Shown here piece after piece: positions 1-5,185 of a stretch of DNA of 5,185 bases. Source of the DNA: Prevotellaceae bacterium UBA7017 (lineage in GTDB: Bacteria; Bacteroidota; Bacteroidia; Bacteroidales; Bacteroidaceae); assembly GCA_002449535.1 (NCBI GenBank), contig DJWZ01000099.1, forward strand, positions 1 through 5,185, in the 5' to 3' direction. A program made the position numbers and the translations under genes. Position 1 is the first letter of the stretch; the number at the start of each line of letters is the position of its first letter. The notes beneath the pieces were generated by a model. It was not told the DNA's origin. It did not search any database and saw nothing but the letters and a program-made list of their open reading frames with translations.

Positions 1-1
1 G

Positions 2-9
2 TACCTTTG
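2..9 (+). promoter_or_regulatory. Possible Bacteroidota -7 promoter element (TACCTTTG)
   Basis: The octamer matches the TAnnTTTG -7 consensus of the Bacteroidota primary sigma factor. Any -33 element would lie outside the window, so only half of the promoter can be judged. Transcription would start at about 14-17 and run into the A-rich tract and on toward the operon. It may be the distal of two promoters, or a chance match. Confidence 0.4.
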
Positions 10-108
10 CACACAGATAAACATGGCATATTAGCACCTAAAATAAGGAAAAAATAAAAAAAAATAAAAAAAATGGCTCACAAATGAACGTAATTTAAAA
101 ATTCTTAT
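10..108 (+). other. A-rich non-coding stretch with a four-codon mini-ORF
   Basis: This stretch is strongly A-rich, with runs of A broken by single T bases at about 48-72. An ATG at 73 opens a reading frame of Met-Ala-His-Lys followed by TGA at 85-87. The A-rich run directly before that ATG looks like a typical Bacteroidota translation leader, yet the frame closes at once. It could be a decayed gene start, a leader mini-ORF, or coincidence. The A-rich tract could also act as an UP-like element for the promoter at 109-116. I see no other gene here. Confidence 0.4.
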
Positions 109-116
109 TATATTTG
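109..116 (+). promoter_or_regulatory. Likely Bacteroidota promoter, -7 element (TATATTTG)
   Basis: The octamer is a perfect TAnnTTTG match followed by C, in an A/T-rich setting at the edge of a sharp shift to more GC-balanced sequence. Transcription would start at about 121-125, just where the inverted repeats begin. I find no convincing TTTG-type -33 element at the usual 19-21 base spacing (about 85-90), so the promoter may be weak or rely on upstream A-tracts. It is the best candidate for driving the structured leader and the operon that starts at 467. Confidence 0.6.
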
Positions 117-232
117 CAGCGCGAACTTCCTTACGCTCGGCATTTGAGACAAGTTTCATTGCCCTCGCTTAACAGGAGATTAGCATCGTCGTTTTACCAG
201 AACGACATACATATATATAAAGAAGCGTTTCG

Positions 233-284
233 CTTAATTCCTTACTGATGAATCTCGACAACTCATCAAAAACACAGGATTAAG
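233..284 (+). promoter_or_regulatory. Compound hairpin in leader
   Basis: CTTAATTCCT (233-242) pairs with AGGATTAAG (276-284) over 9 bp with one bulged T. It encloses a second stem, TGATGA (246-251) with TCATCA (263-268). The outer 5' strand overlaps the 3' strand of the small hairpin at 223-235, so only one of the two can form fully. Confidence 0.55.
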
Positions 285-297
285 AGGTTAGCGTTCT

Positions 298-336
298 CCC
301 CTATTATCGTGTACATTATACATAACGATATAGGGG
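298..336 (+). promoter_or_regulatory. Strong hairpin in leader (CCCCTAT/ATAGGGG)
   Basis: CCCCTAT (298-304) pairs with ATAGGGG (330-336). After one bulged T (305) the stem continues as ATCGT (306-310) with ACGAT (325-329), giving 12 bp. GTA (311-313) and TAC (319-321) can extend it across an asymmetric bulge. The closing GGG is also the start of the 334-344 strand of the next stem, so the two compete. Confidence 0.6.
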
Positions 337-420
337 CGTGAGCCATTTCTTATCGTGTTTTTAGGCAGTCGAGAGCCCATCAGTAGATAAGCTGACAGGC
401 TCGCGCCCTTCTTTTGTGTC
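334..420 (+). terminator. Possible intrinsic terminator or attenuator
   Basis: GGGCGTGAGCC (334-344) is complementary to GGCTCGCGCCC (398-408) over 11 bp with one G-U wobble, and the 3' strand runs straight into the T-rich TTCTTTTGTGTC (409-420). A GC-rich stem followed by a T-rich run is the form of an intrinsic terminator, although the T run is interrupted and the loop is long. The 3' strand can instead pair locally as GAGCC-CA-TCAG (373-383) with CTGA-CA-GGCTC (392-402). The site lies about 50 bases before the first gene, where it could end a small RNA or attenuate the operon. Confidence 0.4.
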
Positions 421-466
421 TAAAACAGATATACCTATTCTAAGAAAAATCTACAACATCTGAATA

Positions 467-1036
467 ATGATTTTCTTTTCTCTGATAAGCACAGCTTTTT
501 CAAGCATTTTTTATGGTGTCATAATCACTGCGGTGATTATGGCGATACTGTATGCTGTGCTAAGGTCAATCAATGACGGCATCGTACGTTCTGTACCATT
601 CTTTGTTACGGGAGTGATACTAGCGGTACTACTCTGCATACAGTGTTCGCTAATGGTTGGTGCTGTGCAGGCGAAGGGAACTACAGAGGCGGTTAAAATA
701 TACTTAAATCAAATATTGGAGGATTACTCTGGTAATGTAGGCGTTCAGGACGGTCAGGAAATATTTGACCAAGTGACTAATCAGTTTCCCATTATCGGAA
801 CGTTCATTGGCTATACTGACTTCTCAGGACATGAAATATCTGAATTGCCAGAAGTAATAACCAGTACTATCAACGACTTCTTCACATCATTTATATGGCA
901 CAGGGTACTCTGGATTTTAGGAATTATGTTTATCAGTTGTCTTATTCCAATGCTTTATGATAGAAGAAACAGTAAAAACAAAAAACCAAGGGGTATGGCA
1001 TCAATACGTTCATACAAAAATTATGATGACTTTTAA
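467..1036 (+). CDS. Small three-TM membrane protein, first gene of the tubulin-like operon
   Basis: This 189-residue protein has three hydrophobic segments, at about 13-33, 44-66 and 145-164. Arginines in the short loop between the first two (residues 33-41) and a very basic C-terminal tail (about 165-185, with RR and KNKK) predict cytoplasmic loops. The topology would be N-out/C-in, with an extracytoplasmic segment at about 68-141 that is polar and rich in acidic residues and Thr. I recognise no named domain and assign no enzymatic function. The gene sits 27 bases upstream of the tubulin-like gene on the same strand, with no promoter or terminator visible between them, so the two are probably co-transcribed. 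The basic cytosolic tail could be a membrane docking site for the tubulin-like protein; this is inference from context only. The ATG at 467 is the first in frame and lacks a clear Shine-Dalgarno sequence, which is usual in this phylum. Confidence 0.85.
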   Translation: MIFFSLISTAFSSIFYGVIITAVIMAILYAVLRSINDGIVRSVPFFVTGVILAVLLCIQCSLMVGAVQAKGTTEAVKIYLNQILEDYSGNVGVQDGQEIFDQVTNQFPIIGTFIGYTDFSGHEISELPEVITSTINDFFTSFIWHRVLWILGIMFISCLIPMLYDRRNSKNKKPRGMASIRSYKNYDDF

Positions 1037-1063
1037 AAATTAACAACTTAAATATAAAAAGAA

Positions 1064-4000
1064 ATGGCAAATCATTTGTTTATAGGCCTTGGCGGTACTG
1101 GTGGTAAGGTACTGCGTGAATTGAGGAAACGTGTTTATGAAGAATTTCGTTCCAATGATCCTGGTAACGGTATTTTTCTGGATTATGTTTATGTAGATTC
1201 TTCACCTGCAGATTTAGAAGACCGTACCGGTTGGAAAGTTCTGGGTAAGAGCGTTCACTTGGGCATTGCACAAAAAGTTAATATTAATGGTATCAGTGCT
1301 AGCGTATTGGGAAATATAAATATGTATCCAGGCTTGAAAGGGTTCCTTAACCCTAGCGATTTGCAGTTGATGCAGCAAGAGATGGGTGCGCTAATCTCGG
1401 CTGGTATTGGCGGACAGCGTCGTCGTTTGGGACGTACTTTGATGGCAAACAATATCTGCGATACAAATAGTCCCAACAATTTTGAGTCCATCATCCGTGG
1501 TGCTGTAGGACGTCTGCAGCATGATAGTAACGAACAGGATGTTACGTTCCATATATGTGCAGGTCTTGCTGGTGGTACAGGCTCGGGGTCCATTATCGAT
1601 GCAATCAGTCAAATCCGTACTTGGTTCCCATATCAGGAGGATACCCATGCTTTCAAGATACGTTTGTTCCTCTATACCCCAGAGCGGACATTGGTTTCTG
1701 CACGTCACGATGCAGGTTTTTATCAAGCTAACGGCTATGCCGCATTGCAGGAGTTGAATGCATTGAGTATTGGGAAGTATCATCCTACAGATGTGAAAGG
1801 AGAGAAGGATATCTTCTCGGGTGAGGTACGTCGTCTGCTCGATAATCAGGAGGCATTTGAGTCGGCTTACATATATACCAACGTCAACGAGCAGGGAAAG
1901 GTGCTCGACCTGAATGAAGGACTGCCTGCAGCTGTAGCTGATTTTATCTTTCAAACTGCTGTGGCAAGTGGCTTGGTTGGATCTGCAGGTCAGTTAAATC
2001 GACTGGTAGGTTGTGAGAATGACGGAGCAGCGCCAGAGAAAGATCAGGCAGGTAATAATGCTCATAGTCGTAAGTTCCTCTCGTTTGGTATCAGTCGCAT
2101 AGAATTTCCTGAGACTGAGATTCGAGAATTTATGACCTATACCTATGCACTGCAAGCTGCTCGTCAGTTGACATATAATATGTGGCAGGATGGCATAGGC
2201 TATGGTGAGCGTACGTTGGATGAAGTGGGCATGGGCTTTGCCTATGAGATTAAGGATAAGAAGAACCGTGAGGGGTTAATGCTAAGCAATAACTATCTGA
2301 CACTTGCCAAGCCTATCGTCGAAGGACCAGCCACCAAGCGCTGGCGCCTGTTTGAGGAAACATGGGAAAAACGTACCCAGGCAGATGCCGATGATGTGCA
2401 AACGAGCATTGACAAAAAGAGTTGGTTGGGTGAGTTTGGTAAGCGTTGCGACGAGTTTTTCAACTCGCAGTTCCGCCAGCATGGTGTTGTAGAGTTTTTT
2501 AAGATTCAGCGTCAAGAACTTCGGGGCTATGCTCGTACTATCCGCAGACATATTGAAAAGAAACTGTTTGATGAGTGGGCAAGTGGTGCTTCTGATACGA
2601 AGAGCATTCTCGAGATAGAGAAATATACTCGTTTGCTGATTGCCGACTGTAATGACCGCATTGGTGCCTTTGAACAACAGCGAGCTCGTATGGAGGAGGA
2701 ACTGACCAATATCAGCGAGCATATTCAGGCCATTAATGTGGAGTGGAACGAGATAGGCTGGTTGCGTGATGCCATCACCAACGCCTCTGCCAAGGTTTTC
2801 AGCAAATATAAGACAGCCAAAAGTGAATACTGTTCTACCGCCACCCGTGCCGAGTCGTATGCTTATGCTAAGGAGTTGTTGCAGAATGTTATCATCGAAC
2901 TGAACAATATGTTGGAAGGTATTATGGCCTTCAAAGATGAGATGAATGTTATTAGCGAAGAGGTTATGCGTCAGGCTGACAGCAAATGTCAGACAAACGA
3001 GGAACAAAGCGATTCTGATATCAAGAAATATGATGCAGAAGTCGTCCGAAGAATTAGTCGCCAGTTCGTAAGCGACCGCGAGAAGATGTCTTCAAATGCA
3101 GCTACTATCCGTTCGCGCATGGTGCAGAACTTAGGTGAGGATGGAGACCATACCTTTGCCAATCTCTATGACAAGACCGATTATGAAGCTGCAGTAGATA
3201 TCATTTTGGAAATATGTCAAGAGAATGCAGTACGTGCTATGCAGGATGCAGCAGAAACCGACCCATTGAACAAGATGGTTGGCGTAAACATCATGGAGAA
3301 GTTGAAACAGGAGTTGAATAGCGAGGAGAAACTGGAGAAGTTCGTGAAACTGGTGACCAGCACCTCTAAGAGCTATGTTCAGTTTGACCCGAGAGAAACA
3401 GCTATGGTTATTCCTGGTAATACAGGGGCTATGATGCAGATGGTACAACTGGCTTTGCCGCAGACGGATGAGAAGACCAACGATTTCAAGGATAGACTCA
3501 TTCAAGCTTTCGAGCGCAATGTGCCTGGCTTCAGCAAAAAAGAAGATGTATCAGTCAACTATAAGGATAACCAAATAGTGGTCATTTCTGCCAATTCAGG
3601 ATTTCCCCTCCGCTTTCTATCGAATGTCAAGGTCTGCAAGGAGAAGTATGATGCTCTTGTTACTCCTCAGAACAGTAAGTGTTCGCTGAACAGAATGGTG
3701 TTGCACACGGAGAGTTTCAAGGACGCTCTGCCCGAACTTTTTGAGGAGAATGCAGAGACCAGAAAGCAGAAAATGGTGAAACCTTTGATGTTGGCGTATG
3801 CATTAGGTATCATAAAGGAACAGCAGAATCCTGTCACGGGTGCTAAATTTGACGCCATTCGTGTTCCTGATGAGACATTTGGTGACCAGTGGAAACCTAT
3901 GGGTAAAGGCTTTGCCGATTCATGGGAGGCTATAGCACAGGATTTTAAACTGGCTGAGCTGTTGAAAAACCAAGTGACTAAGGAGATGGCAATTCAGGCT

Positions 4001-4165
4001 CGAAGCAATGATCAGAAAGCCGTGCTCCGAAAGGCCTTAGGCGAGGTGGTACAGACCAAAATTCTACCCAGTCCGTTGTGCGAAAATAACCAGTTCAATC
4101 CGAACTATACGAAGTTCCGCAATTTGGCAGTAGAGATAATTCAAAGTGAATTGCAGGATTTATAA
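1064..4165 (+). CDS. Tubulin/FtsZ-superfamily 'tubulin-like' protein (Tubulin_2 type)
   Basis: This is a 1033-residue protein. The N-terminus carries a glycine-rich nucleotide-binding loop (FIGLGGTGGKVL, residues 6-17), a GGQRRRLGRTL segment (116-126), and the tubulin signature as LAGGTGSGS (168-176), the equivalent of GGGTG[ST]G in FtsZ and tubulin. NGYAALQELNAL (223-234) probably belongs to the helix that contacts the base. These features place residues 1 to about 350 in the tubulin/FtsZ fold, near the Tubulin_2 family of long tubulin-like proteins. Residues about 425-760 are charged and mainly helical, with likely coiled coils (515-560, 600-690). The rest (about 770-1033) has no domain I recognise. 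At more than twice the length of FtsZ, it is not the cell division protein. The likely role is a cytosolic GTP-binding, possibly filament-forming component of an envelope-associated system. I see no signal peptide or TM segment. The literal FtsZ-type NxDxx[DE] T7 motif is absent from the first 350 residues. The A-rich leader before ATG 1064 is typical of the phylum. Confidence 0.9.
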   Translation: MANHLFIGLGGTGGKVLRELRKRVYEEFRSNDPGNGIFLDYVYVDSSPADLEDRTGWKVLGKSVHLGIAQKVNINGISASVLGNINMYPGLKGFLNPSDLQLMQQEMGALISAGIGGQRRRLGRTLMANNICDTNSPNNFESIIRGAVGRLQHDSNEQDVTFHICAGLAGGTGSGSIIDAISQIRTWFPYQEDTHAFKIRLFLYTPERTLVSARHDAGFYQANGYAALQELNALSIGKYHPTDVKGEKDIFSGEVRRLLDNQEAFESAYIYTNVNEQGKVLDLNEGLPAAVADFIFQTAVASGLVGSAGQLNRLVGCENDGAAPEKDQAGNNAHSRKFLSFGISRIEFPETEIREFMTYTYALQAARQLTYNMWQDGIGYGERTLDEVGMGFAYEIKDKKNREGLMLSNNYLTLAKPIVEGPATKRWRLFEETWEKRTQADADDVQTSIDKKSWLGEFGKRCDEFFNSQFRQHGVVEFFKIQRQELRGYARTIRRHIEKKLFDEWASGASDTKSILEIEKYTRLLIADCNDRIGAFEQQRARMEEELTNISEHIQAINVEWNEIGWLRDAITNASAKVFSKYKTAKSEYCSTATRAESYAYAKELLQNVIIELNNMLEGIMAFKDEMNVISEEVMRQADSKCQTNEEQSDSDIKKYDAEVVRRISRQFVSDREKMSSNAATIRSRMVQNLGEDGDHTFANLYDKTDYEAAVDIILEICQENAVRAMQDAAETDPLNKMVGVNIMEKLKQELNSEEKLEKFVKLVTSTSKSYVQFDPRETAMVIPGNTGAMMQMVQLALPQTDEKTNDFKDRLIQAFERNVPGFSKKEDVSVNYKDNQIVVISANSGFPLRFLSNVKVCKEKYDALVTPQNSKCSLNRMVLHTESFKDALPELFEENAETRKQKMVKPLMLAYALGIIKEQQNPVTGAKFDAIRVPDETFGDQWKPMGKGFADSWEAIAQDFKLAELLKNQVTKEMAIQARSNDQKAVLRKALGEVVQTKILPSPLCENNQFNPNYTKFRNLAVEIIQSELQDL

Positions 4166-4303
4166 ATGAAGAGTAAACAAAAAGGATTCTGTGTGAATAT
4201 AGATAGCTGTAAGTCGGCATTTGTGAAACTTATTCAAGAAACAGAAGAAAGCAACTTTGTATGTGCCGGATGTGGTTCAAAGTTGGTTCCATATAAAGTG
4301 TGA
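4166..4303 (+). CDS. 45-residue stand-alone zinc ribbon protein
   Basis: The ATG immediately follows the TAA of the tubulin-like gene (TAA 4163-4165, ATG 4166-4168), and an AGGA at 4155-4158 inside the upstream gene is a plausible ribosome binding site. This arrangement points to translational coupling. The product has four cysteines, C9, C15, C33 and C36 (C-x5-C-x17-C-x2-C), with the second pair in the zinc-knuckle context NFVCAGCGSKL. It has no TM segment and is probably cytosolic. The cysteine spacing is identical to that in the N-terminus of the next protein, and the pattern resembles small zinc ribbons such as the TerY-C metal-binding type; that family link is from memory. It probably binds Zn and acts in protein-protein contact within the same complex. 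Its small size means it is easily missed, but the cysteine pattern and gene packing support it as real. Confidence 0.8.
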   Translation: MKSKQKGFCVNIDSCKSAFVKLIQETEESNFVCAGCGSKLVPYKV

Positions 4304-4321
4304 ATTTAATATACTATTGTT

Positions 4322-5185
4322 ATGGCATTAATAAAAGGAATATGTAAGAATTTCGGCGAGTGTGATCATGCCGATAACAAAGAAGTTCAAGAGGTAGACA
4401 AAACGAACTTCGTTTGCGAGGAATGTGGTAAACCATTGTTCCCGGTAGAAGGAAAAACTTCAAAATCAGGAAATAAAGGTGGAACAAACGTTAAACTTAT
4501 CGGCATCGTCATTGCTGCCATCCTGCTGTTGGGGGGCATAGGATTCGGAGTATATACTTTGATTGACAAACTCGGTGGTGATAAAAAGCCGATGGCAATA
4601 AAGCTGGAGAATAGCAAGCAGCAAATGAAGGTCGGTGAGACGATGGTACTCACACCAAAGGTAGAACCTGAAGGTGCGAAGGCAACCTTCAACTTCAAAC
4701 CCAGCAAGTCATCTAAGGACTTGGTAAAGGTGACAGCTGACGGTGAATTAACAGCTTTGAAGAAGGGTGAGGCAGTGATACACATAAAGTGCGAGGAAAA
4801 CCCCGACATCAGTAAGATATGTAAGATAATGATAATAGAGGATACAGTGAAGATTGATTCTATAGCACAAAAGAAGGACTCGGCAGTAAATCAACCTGTT
4901 GATAAGAAAGAGCAGAAGGTTGAATCAAGGAAAACGGAACAAAAACCTCAACAAGTGACTACACCACTAAAGACTCAGGATGGCTATGGTACAAAAAATC
5001 TTGGCTATGGAGTATATGAAGGTAAAATAGAGAATGGAAAGCCAAGTGGTATGGGAGGTCAAATTCGTTTCACACGTTCTCATACGATTGATTTAAAGAA
5101 AGCTTCTGGAGAAACTGTCGAGGTTTATCCCGGAGATGTGATGGTAAATGTCAAAATGAAGGACGGACGCCTTATTCAGGGTCAA
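4322..5185 (+). CDS. Membrane-anchored zinc ribbon / BIG2 / MORN-like protein (3' end outside window)
   Basis: The frame is open for 288 codons from ATG 4322 to the last base, so the C-terminus is missing. Domains in order: a zinc ribbon at about 6-42 with C8, C14, C32 and C35; a Lys/Gly-rich linker; one TM helix at about 57-81 (LIGIVIAAILLLGGIGFGVY); an Ig-like group 2 (BIG2) domain at about 92-172, recognised by its KVGETMVLTPKVEP strand and the TADGELTALKKGEAVI segment; a Lys/Gln-rich linker at about 174-220; and a MORN-like repeat (GYGVYEGKIENGKPSGMG, 228-245), with a probable second unit beginning near PGDVMVNVKMKDGRLIQG (270-287). The basic stretch before the TM suggests the zinc ribbon is cytosolic and the Ig/MORN part extracytoplasmic. 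It would thus connect the cytosolic tubulin-like protein with the envelope. It follows the small zinc ribbon gene by 18 bases with no promoter seen, so it is probably in the same operon. Confidence 0.85.
   Translation, partial: MALIKGICKNFGECDHADNKEVQEVDKTNFVCEECGKPLFPVEGKTSKSGNKGGTNVKLIGIVIAAILLLGGIGFGVYTLIDKLGGDKKPMAIKLENSKQQMKVGETMVLTPKVEPEGAKATFNFKPSKSSKDLVKVTADGELTALKKGEAVIHIKCEENPDISKICKIMIIEDTVKIDSIAQKKDSAVNQPVDKKEQKVESRKTEQKPQQVTTPLKTQDGYGTKNLGYGVYEGKIENGKPSGMGGQIRFTRSHTIDLKKASGETVEVYPGDVMVNVKMKDGRLIQGQ

Larger units (their letters stand above)
121..415 (+). ncRNA. Structured 5' leader or small RNA, unrecognised family
   Basis: This region has no credible protein gene but a dense series of inverted repeats. 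In order they are: a hairpin at 139-163 (GGCA/UGCC plus UGAGA/UUUCA, CAAG loop); a hairpin at 188-206 (8 bp, ACC loop); a small hairpin at 223-235 (AAGCG/CGCTT); a compound hairpin at 233-284; a hairpin at 298-336 (12 bp, one bulge); and a long-range stem pairing 334-344 with 398-408, whose loop contains an alternative hairpin at 373-402. Several stems share strands, as expected of a conformational switch. It starts at a likely promoter and ends in a T-rich run, which would suit either an independent small RNA or an attenuating leader of the membrane-protein/tubulin-like operon. I could not match it to tmRNA, RNase P, SRP or 6S RNA by their core motifs. Pairing was judged by eye without folding energies. 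Confidence 0.55.

Noticed and set aside
31..159. Minus-strand ORF of 42 codons, starting with the ATG at 159-157
   Set aside because: Its C-terminal half is Phe/Leu/Tyr-rich only because it reads through the A-rich tract, and it overlaps the likely plus-strand promoter. It looks like a spurious translation.
245..290. Hammerhead ribozyme-like CTGATGA at 245-251
   Set aside because: The matching GAAA core strand and the third stem are missing at the required positions, so the motif appears accidental.
1..466. CRISPR array, tRNA or insertion sequence in the non-coding region
   Set aside because: There are no regularly spaced repeats, no tRNA cloverleaf or T-loop consensus, and no transposase or terminal inverted repeats.
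1521..1757. Plus-strand ORF of 78 codons in another frame of the tubulin-like gene
   Set aside because: It overlaps the tubulin signature region of the true frame and has no domain or ribosome binding site.
1391..1954. Minus-strand ORF of 187 codons inside the tubulin-like gene
   Set aside because: It lies antisense within a well-supported conserved gene whose nucleotide-binding motifs fall in the other frame. The composition (many Cys, Thr and Ser, no domain) is that of a shadow.
2282..3007. Minus-strand ORF of 241 codons
   Set aside because: It is antisense to the helical part of the tubulin-like protein, and its leucine/phenylalanine-rich content mirrors the charged helices of the sense strand. 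No motif or promoter supports it.
4387..4809. Minus-strand ORF of 140 codons
   Set aside because: It is antisense to the TM and BIG2 regions of the zinc ribbon membrane protein, which is strongly supported by domain order and cysteine pattern.

Overview
The window most likely comes from a Bacteroidota chromosome, probably of the Bacteroidales (Prevotella/Bacteroides-like). The grounds are two matches to the TAnnTTTG -7 promoter element of that phylum, genes that start after A/T-rich leaders with little or no Shine-Dalgarno sequence, moderate GC content, and the protein families present. No phylogenetic marker is included, so the genus is a guess.

Layout. Bases 1-466 hold no convincing protein gene. 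They contain a -7-like element at 2-9, an A-rich tract with a four-codon mini-ORF, a second and better placed -7 element at 109-116, and then about 290 bases (121-415) packed with inverted repeats. Several of these stems share strands and so exclude one another, and the last one is followed by a T-rich run. I read this as a long structured 5' leader, or a small RNA gene, ahead of the operon. Four plus-strand genes follow with short gaps: a three-TM membrane protein (467-1036), a 1033-residue tubulin/FtsZ-superfamily protein of the 'tubulin-like' Tubulin_2 type (1064-4165), a 45-residue four-cysteine zinc ribbon protein whose ATG abuts the tubulin-like stop codon (4166-4303), and a membrane-anchored protein with an N-terminal zinc ribbon, one TM helix, a BIG2-like Ig fold and the start of a MORN-like repeat region (4322 to the window edge, incomplete).

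How the genes may work together. Bacterial and archaeal tubulin-like proteins outside the FtsZ division clade were linked by genome context (Makarova and Koonin, 2010) to proposed membrane-remodelling systems containing vWA, GTPase and envelope proteins. This operon looks like a Bacteroidota version: a cytosolic nucleotide-binding, probably filament-forming protein, a small membrane protein that could anchor it, and two zinc ribbon proteins with identical cysteine spacing, one soluble and one tethered to an apparent extracytoplasmic Ig/MORN region. The most unusual points are the duplicated zinc ribbon module and the structured leader. The function of the operon as a whole is inferred, not shown.
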